64,000 nucleotides of DNA. Origin: Podaxis mareebaensis. Taxonomy: Eukaryota; Basidiomycota; Agaricomycetes; Agaricales; Agaricaceae. Positions 1 through 11,342 of the stretch are shown one piece after another (position 1 is the stretch's first letter; the number at the start of each line of letters is the position of its first letter). A program made the position numbers and the translations under genes. The stretch spans positions 106,770 through 170,769 of the forward strand of contig JAEUWP010000178.1 of NCBI GenBank assembly GCA_018524725.1, given 5' to 3'. Under the pieces are notes generated by a model, which saw only the letters and a program-made list of their open reading frames with translations, was not told the origin of the DNA and did not search any database.

Positions 1-849
1 CCTGATGCAAGAACTGGAATAGGTTGGTTGCCGGCAGATTGAGAGTTCACAGCCTGAGCAATTCGCTCGAGTTCTGGGTCGAGTACAATTGTGTCTGTCG
101 AGTCATCCAAGTCATCAAAGGCTGTGGGTGAGGATGCGCGTTGACTGTCGAGGTGTCGCCTGATAGATGTGTCATTTCATGGGCATGCCCCAAATGTGTG
201 TATTCACGTACCTAATGAGGTTGCGGGCATTTTCCAGTACAGCGGCTGGAACCTCTGGCGGAGGTGTAATAGAGCCTGATCTTGAGCGACCTCTGGATCG
301 CTTGCGCTTTTTTGGTGATAGTTGCTGTTTGCTTTTACTGGGTTTAACAGCGTCAATGATTTCCAGGTCAGAGTCGTCTTCCTCGTCGTCTGAGAGCTCT
401 GCAGACAACAAGCTAGAAAGACGTGTCAGTCAGCGACTGGATGTAATCCAAAAACACAAGGGTCGCACCGAATGGCTTCCTGGTTTTGCCATTTAGGAGG
501 CTCCTTGTGTTTTCTGCGCTTCGCGAGGGGGGGCGAAGATTCATCATCGCTCTCAGGATCCGTAGAAGGCCGAGCAACCACTACAGCGCCATATAGCTAT
601 TGTCTATTGTAACACAAAGAAAAGCATACCAGTATTAACTTTATCAAGCTCCTTCCAAGTCTTCGCCGTCCACCCGCGTTTGATCACGAAAGGGTCATCG
701 CTGTCGTTAATCACGACATTACCCAAGGGTATAGCAGCAGCAGTTGTTGTAGAAGATCCAGATGGTTTACCAGCGGCTGTCGACTGGGCACTCACAGGAC
801 GTGGCTGGGGACGGGGTTTTGGTCGAGGACGCGGCGCGGTATCGGACAT
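1..849 (-). CDS. Rad60/ESC2-like SUMO-like-domain protein, N-terminal part (3' end outside window)
   Basis: The ATG is at 849, and the gene runs off the left edge. Four exons can be read. The first encodes a Pro/Arg-rich N-terminus (PRPRPKPRPQPRP) followed by DDPFVIKRGWTAKTW. The second encodes SPPLAKRRKHKEPPKW. The third has an acidic patch (SDDEEDDSDLEII) followed by a basic KKRKRSRGRSRSGS run and ITPPPEVP. The fourth, still open at base 1, encodes DDSTDTIVLDPELERIAQ. Introns have GT..AG ends and keep phase. The low-complexity N-terminus with acidic SIM-like clusters resembles fungal Rad60/NIP45-type genome-maintenance proteins, whose C-terminal SUMO-like domain would lie outside the window. 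The family call is an inference from composition and partial similarity. The coding status is firmer than the family. Confidence 0.5.
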
Positions 850-934
850 GGCAATTAACGAGGGTGAACGCCGTGGGAAAATCGCGGTTCTCGAAACGTC
901 ATACAGAAATCACGTGCAATAAAGCTTGGCAAGA
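850..934. promoter_or_regulatory. 85-bp bidirectional promoter between the Rad60-like and GCFC genes
   Basis: The two start codons lie head to head with only 85 bp between them, so both 5' UTRs and both core promoters must fit here or overlap the coding regions. No TATA box is obvious. The stretch contains CACGTG (in aaatCACGTGcaat), an E-box/bHLH-type hexamer. Whether that hexamer is used is not shown by the sequence. Confidence 0.4.
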
Positions 935-3769
935 ATGACTTCGCCTCCTCCGCCCATCTTCAAGAGGACAAAGTCTAAACCCGCGCAGCGTAAGCGCGAG
1001 ACCTCGCCGGATGACGCAAAAGTCGAGGAGAAGAAGGAAACAGAGAAGGATGAGGAAGCTGAGGAGAGTCCGAGTATATTGGCTGCGAAGTTGAAGAGCA
1101 AGGTGAAGAAGAATAAGGTCAAGTCGAAGTTGAGTTTTGGTGGAGATGATGAGGTGAGTGTTCTGTGACTGCTATTGGACTATGTTGACGCGTCATGAAA
1201 GGAAGGAGACGGGGAGGTCTTCCAGGTCAAGAAATCTAGTCTGAGTCGTAAACTTGCTCTTGGGAAGCACCCAGCGTGAGTGGCGTATGCTTTTGACTAC
1301 GAATTTATCGACTAACATCTCGATCCAGGAGTGTTCCAGTGAACTTGGATCAGGCGACAATTACGGCGAGCAGTGGTCCAAAATATGACCAGGCATATCT
1401 CAATGAACTCAAAGCGAGTACGCCGTCCGCAAGACCATCCACAATTGCAAACTCCATCTCGACGCCCAATGATAACGAACAATCCCTGCAAATCATGGAC
1501 GTTGAAATGGGTGAGCATCATTACATGCCATCCCTTCAACACACTAATCGCTCGACAGAGGAAACCACAACAATTATACCTTCTGAGTCGCTAATCAAAA
1601 CTGCGAAGGAACGACGTGAACGTCTCCGGAAAACAGGGGTGTCAACAGAAGAGGATTACATTTCTCTGAGCGTTACACGGCGCGAAGACATCGACCAAGG
1701 TCCCCACCCGGAATCTCGATTGGTCAGAGAAGAGGACGAACTTGGCGAAGGCGACGATGGTATGTTTCCATTACCATCTCTGCCGATCCCTTCTTAAGCT
1801 GAAATGACTCTGGCGCAGAATTTGCGGAGTACACGAGTGCACAGGAGCGTATAGCACTTGGCAAGAAGGCAAGAAAGAAGGCTGCCATTGACCGTCGCGA
1901 AGCAATTAAAGAGTTGATCGCAGACGCGTATGTACCGCTACTCTCCTATTCCACATACCAGGTTACTGACTATGCGCTAGAGAGGAGGAGGATGAGGAGA
2001 CAATGGAATGGGAGCAAGAGCAGCTCAGAAGGGGTGGACACCGAACGCCTGAACACACACCTACGAGGGTGAAGCAGGTCTACAAGCCCACACCAAGTAG
2101 GTTTTCGATTATTGGCTCAGTTTGTTCATCCTGTTGATTACTATCTAGTCCCTCCTGCTACTCCACTACCGACCCTCGCCCCTGCACTTGCCCGACTTTC
2201 CGAGCAACTGGCTAAAATTACAACATCTCATGCCAACAATACCGCAGCCCTTCACAATATCACCCAGGAACGCGAGCACGTTGACCAGCGGGAGAAAGAG
2301 ATGCGGGAAATGGTCGGCAAAGCTGAAGAGAAACGTGCTTGGTTTGGTAGCTTCCGTGAATGGGTGGAAGGTGTTGCTGGGTTCCTCGACGAAAAGGTGG
2401 GTCGAGACCTTATTTCATCTAGACAACACCCTCATCCACTCCTCAGTATCCTATGCTAGAGAAACTTGAAGACGAGCATATATCCCTTCTGCAAGAACGC
2501 CATGACCTCATCAGGCAACGACGACAAACGGAAGATGATGACGATCTTTCATTATTCCTTGGCGCGTTGCCCGAGCCTCCAGACGCAGAACATGAAGAAG
2601 TTGATGAACCCGGGAAAACCGTACCTAAACCCAGTCCTGCGGCTCTCCGACGCGAGCGACGTGTAGCGCGTCTGGAACGAAGGCGGGTTCGCCTGCAAAG
2701 GCGCAGAACCGAGGAAGACGAGGAAGGTTACTCAACAGACGCCTCGTTACCCCCGCCAGACGATCAGGCTTATTCATCCGCAATGGAATCCCTCGCCTCT
2801 CGGACGAAAGAAGTGCTGGCTGATGTTAAAGCAGAAGAGTTCCGCGACCCAGGCAAAGGAAGATGGGGGACCTGGAGAGAAAGATATGGGGATAGTTATG
2901 TTAATGCTTGGGGTGGCTTGGGGGTCGTCAGTGTATGGGAGTTTTGGGTGAGGCTAGAGGTGGTTGGATGGGATTGTATCGAGGTAAGCTAAGCAAACAC
3001 CTACATGCTTTTCACTATTAATGTGTTGATCACAGGATCATCGGAGTCTTGACAGTTTTAAATGGTATAAAGGTCTATATGAATACTCCAGACCGGGAAG
3101 TGCAGACGGAGATGAAGAACTCGGTCCAGATGGGGATCTTGTCGCTTCAATGATCTCCACAGCCGTCATACCGAGGATATGCAAGGTCCTTGAAGGCGGT
3201 GGTTTGGACGTATATTCAGAGCGGCACGTCCGGAGAATCATCGACCTGTTTGAAGAAGTCGAGACGAGTGTCGAAGGAGACAATGTCAAGCTACAGGTAT
3301 GCTTCAATGCTCTAGTTTAATATGATTATCGATTGATAACTGCAAAAGAACCTTCGCAAATCTGCCATGGTAGTGTTCCAGAATGCTGTCTCTGACACGG
3401 AAGAACTCCTCAGAAGACACCATGCTACCGTGAAAGGTCCGACACCATTCAATCCTGAAGCTATCCCCGCTCGTCGTAGATTCCTTGCCAGACGAGTGAA
3501 GCTCCTTAAAAATCTATTACGATGGCGGAAATTCACAGGGGAGCAATACGGTATCGGCTTACTGATTACGAGGTTGGTCGATGATTGCATGTTAGGCATT
3601 GCCGAAAACGGTTGGGATGTTGGAGGAGAGGAAGTTGTGAGAAGCGTAAGTGCTGTTGCTTCTAATGATGATTATTGGTTATTGGTTAACCGCCATCATC
3701 CAGGTCGCAAGTATCTTACCCAAGGATCTGTTGACAGCTCAGCTGCAGCAGAAGATGAGGCTTTCTTGA
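935..3769 (+). CDS. GCFC/PAXBP1-type (GC-rich sequence DNA-binding factor) splicing protein
   Basis: About 770 residues in roughly 11 exons. The ATG at 935 opens MTSPPPPIFKRTK. The N-terminal third is charged and ends in EVFQVKKSSLSRKLALGK. A mid-region predicted coiled coil (about residues 300-370) is rich in E/K/R. The C-terminal half carries the GCFC domain, with WGTWRERYGDSYVNAW, FKWYKGLYEYSRP, AVIPRICKVLEGG, LLKNLLRWRKFTGEQYG and a final VASILPKDLLTAQLQQK before TGA at 3767-3769. Family members (PAXBP1/GCFC1, plant ILP1, yeast Ntr2 relatives) act in spliceosome disassembly and intron lariat turnover in the nucleus. The last intron (about 3647-3703) is bypassed by a spurious open extension, but splicing gives the conserved C-terminus. 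It shares a very short promoter with the Rad60-like gene upstream. Length and domain order look complete. Confidence 0.85.
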
Positions 3770-5417
3770 CACCTCTTTGTTCTTTGTGTATTCCATATTG
3801 CATAATAACAACCATCACGAAGACCTGATTCCATATGGTCAGCTCAGTTCTATACTTCTAACTTTCTCCTGATGCCCAAGTCTGATCTAGAGAACAGGTA
3901 CGATGCTGACCTGAACGCCAGGAAGACCCGTACTCCGACTGCTATTAATCTAAACTTGATCATATCAAAGACGAAGGCGCCGGTCCAGTGGCCACTCTTA
4001 CGCTCTCGTCTTTACATGCACGTCGGGAAAATTGATGTCGAAGCCTTAAATGACCAACTTGGCTAGGCCTATGGCCAGGTCCCAAATCATGTTGGTTCGT
4101 TCCGCTGTCCTACACTTTCGGGTGACGTTGATCATTGTATATTCTGAGCTTTGGACTTGAAATATACACCAATGATACAGATCTACTATAAACTCCAACT
4201 GGAGAATCGAAAGCCTAAAACGACTGGGAACCTCCTGGAACCTACCGGCTTTCTTTATTTACCGGTGATTATTATCAAAACCAAACTATTTGATGGTGTG
4301 CATTACGAGTAAGAGAAGAGAAATGGAGTATCGTGCCTGTTCGTACACGCGAGCTGGGGGTATTTCGAAACTCGGTACTGTTTCCGAACCTGCTCACCAA
4401 TCGAAAACACCATGCCGTAGATTCGCTACAACTTTCGGGCCATCTTTTTACTCCCTTTTTACTCCACACCAATTGTGAAAACACCCGCTCAGGTACGAAA
4501 CGGGCCCACGGCTTCAGGAACCACGCGGCCAACGACAAAGTCTCAGAAGCATGTATCACCTGATCCTGCAGACCCCCGCTACCCCACCCAACCGACGATA
4601 GACACTGCCACTTTTGAAATGTGTTTCTATAAGTTGCCGTGTCTCTCTCCAATTACGCCGAGAGGAGCTAACAGTCCGTTTCCCCCACGGCTGGGAAGCT
4701 GGTTTATTCTTGTTTGTCCACTAGAACCTTCCTACAGTATTTAACTGCGGCTTTTTCAACTGCTCCCCGCCACTCTGGCGCTAAGCCCCCTTCAATATCA
4801 CCCCCCGATTCGCGACACGGAAACTGAGGGACAGGTTTCAACTCCAACAAAGACGATTTGCTCACAAGATCCGTAAAGGCTTGCGGTCGTTACATCACCG
4901 TGAGTAGCCTATCTCCGAACATCATCACGCAGTTTCCAAGCGCCCGATTATATATATACCAAGCTCTCCCTATACCCATTCGTTTATTTATTTCGTTCAA
5001 GGCCATCAAACGAGGTCAGCCTTCGACGTATGCGTGGAGTAGCAGAGTTATTCATGTGGTTCTACTGTGCTCACGGCCCGTATTCCATGCAACTTTTGAC
5101 CCTTATTGGGCATTGCGTGCGGATATTTCACCTTTGTCAATGAAGGAATTGGCGTTAATTAGGCCCAACTCCTGTCTACCCCGCGCCTTTCGATTTTTAG
5201 TATTTCTTTCCCTTGGGTGGCTACACTTCAAGGTGGCCTGGGATTCTACACTCCGGCTTGCGGTGCTCGACTTTGGAGACTGCCTCTCCCCTCAGACTCT
5301 CCGACGTCCTCTTATTCTTTGCATTCGTTCTCCCCAGAAAGTCCATTGCGCTGAATTCGGACCTGTCCTGACAATTCTCTAGTACCACTCTCTGATCCGA
5401 GCAGATACACCGACAAA
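3770..5417. other. 1.6-kb intergenic region upstream of the aquaglyceroporin
   Basis: No open frame here shows conserved motifs or splice-supported continuation. The stretches at 3872-4066 (+) and 4275-4652 (-) look like chance frames. The proximal 600 bp is pyrimidine-rich, with ATTATATATATACC near 4946 as a TATA-like candidate. It most likely holds the 3' UTR of the splicing factor and a long promoter/5' UTR for the channel gene. Confidence 0.4.
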
Positions 5418-6974
5418 ATGTCCGGAAGATCGATCGAGAAGAACAGTACTGAAGGAAGTCTCGTCGTGAGTTCAACTAGCTCTGACAATAATCATTCTCG
5501 TCGCCACTAACCTCGAGTCCAGGAACATAGCGATCATGGCGATGTTCATCTGACGGAATATCCGAATAGGTGGTCGAGATATCGGTGAGTTACCACAACC
5601 TTGCTGGTCATTGGAGTCCTTCGTGATCCGGGGTTTATAATTGTGATTGTGAAGGTACTCACACCTTTTTTCTTGCACGCAGGATGATGATACGAGAGCC
5701 GTTTGCCGAGTTCTTAGGTGTTGCAATTCTTATCATTTTTGGTAACGGCGTCGATTGTCAAGCCGTGCTCTCGATGGACTCCCGTGTAGCTTCGTTCCCT
5801 CACGGCGTGAGTTGTTGTATGGAGTCTGCACCTAACATATTGACCATGGTGATCAGGACTACTTAGCCTTGAACTTTGGCTGGGCCGTCGGCGTCGCTAT
5901 GGGTGTGTATGTATCCGGTGGTGTTTCTGGTGGACATATCAACCCAGCTGTTAGTCGCCTTTCCTTTTGGATTCGGTATCATTGGAGAGCTGACGAGCGA
6001 CCGTAGGTTACACTAGCTTTGGCAGTCTTCCGAGGTTTCCCATGGAAAAAGGTTCCCGTATGTACTGCTTTGACCCGGTTACTTTTCCTTCGCTCAGACC
6101 ATGATCAGATCTACATGATTGCGCAACTGCTAGGTGCCCTCGTTGGTTCCGCCTTGGTTTACGCCAATTATTTCCATGCTATCGATATCGTCGAAGGGGG
6201 GAGAGGTATTCGCACACTCAAAACGGCGGGATTGTTTTCCACATACGCTGTAGGCGTTCCTCCTCTCCTCAGACACTTTGAAACCCCTCCTTATTCACTT
6301 CCCCCTGATTATCAATTATCAATAGCTCGACTATATGACGAATGTCTCAGCGTTCTTCTCCGAGTTCCTCACTTCCGCTGTACTCATGGTCGTGGTCCTT
6401 GCAATGGGCGACTCCGGGAATTTACCGCCGCCGAATGGATTGACGCCTTTGGTGCTGTTCATGTTGATTTTGGGTATTGGCGCTGCGCTTGGAATGGAAA
6501 CCGGTGCGTTGACGACTAGGAACAACTTTTGAGCGAGTCAACTGAAGAGTGTTGTAGGTTATGCCATTAATCCAGCACGAGACCTAGGCCCGCGGCTTAT
6601 GACGGCAATGGTCGGTTACGGAGGACAAGTATTCACTTTCAGGAAGTAAGTACTCTGTGTCTCGCTCATTCACACGCCACCGTTTAACCACAACGCGCAA
6701 AGTCATTATTGGCTTTGGTGTCCTATCATAGCGCCTTTCCTGGGCTGTCTAGCCGGTGCGGCTCTGTACGATGTCTTCTTGTTTACCGGCAAAGAGAGCA
6801 TTGTGAACAGACCGTGAGTTCTTGCTTCCAACCCCCGGGCTGTATATGAGGACTAACGATAATTGTGGTCGCTACTGGAACAGCGGTAGAGCGGCTCGCC
6901 AGAGACGTTTACACGCCCCGACAGAACAGAGACGCCATATCCCAGCCGGACCTGGCGCAGAGGAGGGTGCATAA
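5418..6974 (+). CDS. Aquaglyceroporin (MIP family)
   Basis: Multi-exon channel of roughly 330 aa in the plasma or internal membrane, conducting water, glycerol or other small solutes. The ATG at 5418 opens [16 protein letters not shown]. Both half-helix signatures are present. The first NPA is in [16 protein letters not shown] (split by an intron near 5950-6006). The second is in [16 protein letters not shown]. The Asp after the second NPA-R (NPARD) is the residue typical of glycerol-facilitator-type channels rather than strict water channels. Hydrophobic segments match six membrane helices, including [18 protein letters not shown] and [16 protein letters not shown]. The last exon begins at about 6884 and ends at TAA 6972-6974 with a basic, polar tail ([15 protein letters not shown]). 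Introns are numerous (about 8). The substrate is inferred. Confidence 0.88.
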
Positions 6975-7696
6975 GCAGCCGGGCGGGGGTCGTGCGCGTG
7001 GGTCTCTGTGTGAATCGAATTGTGCAGCTTTGGTGGAGGCAGGTGGGGGCGTGGGGATGTTGCCAGGATGGGTTCGGACATTGTATTATGAATTTTCCAC
7101 GTATACCGTATTGCTTTAGCCCACAAATGTAAAAGACGCACCTAAGCCTGCATAAGCAGGTGGGATTTGGCAGGTTCTGATGAGTCGGAAATAAATGCGT
7201 TGAAAGCCATATTTGGCATCTACTTGATGAAACCAACGAAGATGTAAGTATCTTAAAGAGGTGGCATCCTGGCCATCAGACCTGCCGATGTGTTGACGAC
7301 ACCCAGCCCAAATCACCTCTTCCATTCTTATGCGTTGAAACCGAAGAGAAGGAGAAAACGTGCGACCATGTGGCTGATGAATGCCTGAGATAGTGCTTGT
7401 ACATGTTGAATGTCGAGCTATTCGGAGATCAAAATTAGTTAGGGGGTATTCACGACCAAGAGGCGAAGTATGTAACAGGCCACGAAACCTGCCGACGATG
7501 ACGCGTCCCCTCCAACTAACAAGGCAAGTGCGCGTCAGCCTTGTTCTATTGGCAGTTCTAGAGGCAGTATGATTTCTAATTGACATCATGACTATTTTTA
7601 GCACCTCTATAGCAAGGTATAATAGGGGGGGTGGTGTATGCCCCCGCTCCAGCCCACAATACACGAGCAGGCTCAAGCCAGAAACTAGTCGATACT
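6975..7696. other. Intergenic region between aquaglyceroporin and dehydrogenase
   Basis: About 720 bp. The minus-strand open frame at 7116-7676 has no recognisable motif and looks like chance. A TATA-like GGTATAATAGGGG lies about 75 bp upstream of the next ATG (near 7616-7628), followed by a short G run. I see no other signal. Confidence 0.4.
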
Positions 7697-8714
7697 ATGA
7701 CCACAGAAAAGAAAGTCGTTCTTGTCACTGGTGCGTTTTTACGATTTCTACTACCTCAGTCCATCGATCTTCTACCGATCACATAATTGGGGCCTTGATG
7801 TTGTGACCGATACTTATCCTTATCTGCTTCCATGTAGGCGGAAGCTCTGGTATTGGATTTGAACTGTCCAGGTTGATTGCACAAAAAGGTCACAAGGTGT
7901 GGGTGGCGGCGAGGAGTCCAGTATCTGGAGAGGACGCAGCGTGAGTCTGCATTTCACAATTTCCGTTGGTCTCGCTTTAACCAGTACAGGGTAGAGCTAA
8001 ACTCAGGCAAGAAGGCTTACCGAATGTGAAGAGCGTCAGGTTGGATGTCACAGATCTGGCAAGTATTGTTGCTGCAAAGGAAATTGTTGAGAAGGAGGAT
8101 GGCAAATTAGATGTATTGGTTAACAACGCTGGTATGTTTTTCCCTCCAGATTCGACCTGACGATACTAAAGAATTGACTCAAAAGGAATCAGTCTCATGG
8201 ATAGAGATCAAAACGCGCTTACCGTGGATCTGAAGACCATTCGAGATTGTTTTGAGACAAACTTCTACGGTTTGATTCAAACCACGCAAACTTTCATCCC
8301 GCTTGTTAAGGCTGCGGCATCTGCGGCGGGGTATGCGGTGATTCTGGATGTTACGACTGACATGGCCTCCAATGCGCATCAGGCACGGCCTGATAGCCAG
8401 TACCACATTGTGGCTTACAACACGAGCAAAGCGGCGGCCAATTCATATACGGTTGCGCTTGCGCACGAATTGCGGGGGCAACATATCAAAGTGAATGCGG
8501 TCACGCCGGGTTATACTTCAACCAAGTTGAATTTCTTCGGTCAAGGGGGTAAGAACGTAACGAGCGGTGCGCAGGTCCTGCTTCCGTGGGCACTGCTCGA
8601 CAAAGACGGGCCGACGGGTGAGTAAAATTTGACAAGTATGATACCCGCGTCTCGGGTACTGACAGGGACATAGGGTTATTTATTAACGAGCATGGGGAGG
8701 AGATGCCGTGGTGA
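7697..8714 (+). CDS. Short-chain dehydrogenase/reductase (classical SDR)
   Basis: An NAD(P)-dependent oxidoreductase of about 250 aa. The ATG at 7697 opens MTTEKKVVLVTG. The Rossmann cofactor motif is completed across an intron as TGGSSGIG. It is followed by ARSPVSGE, the adenine-site LDVTD and the structural NNA motif (DVLVNNAG). The catalytic Tyr/Lys pair is YNTSK (Y-x3-K), and it is followed by VNAVTPGYTSTKLN. The final short exon encodes LFINEHGEEMPW before TGA at 8712-8714. The catalytic Ser position falls in ILDVTTDMAS, where a Thr/Ser-rich segment is seen. Length is normal for a classical SDR. The substrate cannot be told from sequence. No neighbouring pathway genes are evident. Confidence 0.85.
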
Positions 8715-8818
8715 ATAAATAGACTGAAAATTGGATTGATGTATGTAGTATTGTTATATGAGTATCACACGCCTGTACCTTGTGCCTTTCAACCTCTTCC
8801 CTCTTCCGTCAGTTCCAC

Positions 8819-11003
8819 ATGCCTGACCTGGAGGCGCAATCACTGCCCTCGCCGGCAACGAGGCCGACTCCACTCTCCATCGTCATTGCGGACGGCGACC
8901 AAAGACCACCAGCATCCCATTCTCGCCAAGCCTCCTCTGGCTCCACCGTCTCATCCGAGGGCTCACCTTTTCACTCAGCACTTGATTCCTCTGCTGCGCT
9001 CCTCCTGGTCCACGGTGATGACGATGACGACGATGACGATGACAGGGATGTTGAGCGTCCGCTGGCTTTGGACTTCTCTACGGACGGCGACGACAGCGAC
9101 GACCTTGATGATTCACTCAGTCCATTGTACCAGATAAATGGCAAATTGTCCATCCCCCCTCTACCTCCCTTTACGATATTCGTTTATCTGCTATCGCCAT
9201 ATCTTAAGCTCGGGGCACTGCTCCTCCCTTACTATCAGCTTCCGTTGAAGTACGGCCTAAGCGGCATACTGGTCAGTGCGGTGTTGGCCGTAGTTGCGAG
9301 ACATCTATTGTACCTCCTCGCGAGGTACCTCAGGAAAGCGGATCTTGAAGAAGTCGTTTGTAATACGTTTGTGAGCTCGAAGAAGAGAGGGAGGAAGGGA
9401 GAAAGGAGACGGCAATTTTTCAGGTTTTCGGTGAGGCTGGGAACAGCCGTGTTGAGGATATTTCTTGCTGTGGTTTATCTCCAAGGTCAATTCCATCTTC
9501 CGCTTTCTGCTATGTTTTAGGCTGACCATTTCCGTGATAGAGTGCACACGTTTTGTGCTTCCACTCCTCACTACGACGCAAGTGCTGCACCGATCGTCGA
9601 CCGAGCTGGCTCTGGCGTTAGTGTTCGTCATATTTGCGCTGTTGCTCTCCTATCCCGGATCTTTGGCATCTCGGCTAGTCATTCACACCACCAATCTCTC
9701 AATATGCGCATACCTACTTTGGCTGGCCGCTATCATATACTTATACACTCAAGGTACCCTTCCCATCAATTCTGAACGCTCGAGCCCCAAGAACATTTGG
9801 GATGGACTCGGTAAGCTTATAAGCCATAGCGCCCTTTAACGTTATTTAAGTAAACGTTCTTTTGTAGTCACCACAATGTTCATCTTCACTTCATCCAACA
9901 CACTCCCCTTATATGCCTCGACAAAAGGCACGATTCAGCCTCTCCTCTTCAACACCAACACTTCCCTCTCCATCCCTGCAAGTGGTTCAATTCCTTCCAC
10001 CGGCGAAATCAGAACACGCCGTGACGGCAGGCTCAAACAACCGCTATATCGTTCCTTCAAATTCTTGTCCTTACTGTCAGTCATTATGGCACTTGCCTTG
10101 ACCTTGCCCCTCGTCGGATTCGCCGCATACCCTAACAAGAGCCTGACTGCGCCCGCAACAGCAACTACGGAAGCGAGCGTTGGCATGGGGTTCCCGGTCA
10201 CCAATTCACTAACCAAGTACTCAGATCAACTTCCTGACTGGAAATTCCCCTATCCACCTGGAGAGTCCACACCTGCAACCAGAATTCAAACTTTCGTTAC
10301 GCCCGCCCTCGCGGCTCTAACGCTCCTCTTTGGAACTCCCCAGCTTCTCATCACGATCCCCACATTCCCTCCTGGTTCGCTCAAGTGGTTGAGTGTGAAT
10401 CATCGACGCACCCCCACACCCGAGATCGTGTCGAGACTCACCAGGATGCTCAAAAAATCCGCGGTGGGACTATCTTTGACCCTTCTTACGCTCCTTCCTC
10501 TTTTCTTCGGCACCTCAACCCCCTTGAGATTGTTAACCATCACACTTTCCGTCCTTGCAACGTACTATGTCCCGCCGGTTCTCCACGTCCTTACGCATAC
10601 CTTCAAATCGCCTCTCTCAATCATCCTCCCCTCAACATACTTCTCCTCTTTCTCGACGGCACCAACACCCGTTTCTTCCAATAGGCCTTCCACTATGCTA
10701 CCAGTACCTGGTCCTAGCAATGACTTAGGTGTCGACAACTCGGCTACGTCGATCAACGGGGACACGCGCACCCCAACTTCAACAACTGCCCATGCCCCTC
10801 TGCCACCCCTGCTCTCTTCGTCTTCGCGACACCGCCATACACCGTCAGGACAGGAACATGATGATTTGCTGCAACGGAAAGAGCGTTCTTTGCAAAAGCG
10901 GCAGATGCGGAGACGCATTGTTTGGGATATCTGGGCATGGGGCATTTTCTTTGGTGGATTTGTTGTTTTGGGTTTAGGAAGTCGTATGTTGAGCGGCGGG
11001 TGA
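8819..11003 (+). CDS. Multi-pass membrane protein resembling AAAP/SLC38 amino-acid transporters
   Basis: About 690 aa in three exons, ATG at 8819. Residues 1-110 are polar and acidic, including a nine-Asp run (DDDDDDDDD, about 9018-9044), and would be cytosolic. Several hydrophobic spans follow, for example FTIFVYLLSPYLKLGALLLP, LALALVFVIFALLLSYP, LSVIMALALTLPLVGFAAY and WGIFFGGFVVLGLG. The segment MFIFTSSNTLPLYASTKG followed by a membrane span is laid out like the F-CHPSVLPIY-ELK region of SLC38/AAAP carriers, which is my only family clue. A long Ser/Pro/Thr-rich loop (about residues 560-640) precedes the last helix. Introns lie near 9487-9540 and 9813-9867. Transport function is inferred. 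It could equally be a lineage-specific membrane protein. Confidence 0.65.
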
Positions 11004-11342
11004 AAAGGTGATCACTGATGATTTTTATTCTCTTTCCCGCTGGGTATTCTTTGTTGGGAATACGTATGTAGGTATCCTTTGTGCATATGTTCCATTCTGT
11101 CTGGTTAATTCGCTTTTAAAACCATTGCTGCCACACTTCTTTCTTGGTTTGGACCTTTGGACCTGAATGACAACATTGTATCACTGTCATTTCTGTTGCT
11201 TTGTTCTAATCACCCTAGCAGCGCTAGCTTGATATAGCTGCCACTCATTGAATATATAAAAATCCAACAAATCGAAATAGTAACAAAGAATGGACGCTGA
11301 TAGAATAAGATGTGATGCGGGAATCGGTCCAAGGAGATCATG
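11004..11342. other. Convergent 3' intergenic region
   Basis: The spacer lies between two convergent genes. It is T-rich on the + strand after the stop at 11003 and probably holds both 3' UTRs. No gene or repeat is seen. Confidence 0.4.

Noticed and set aside
4275..4652. 125-aa open frame on the minus strand
   Set aside because: No conserved block, no splice partners. Lies in the presumed promoter/UTR region of the aquaglyceroporin.
7116..7676. 186-aa minus-strand frame between the aquaglyceroporin and the dehydrogenase
   Set aside because: Long by chance for this region. No motif, no signal, no splice partner.
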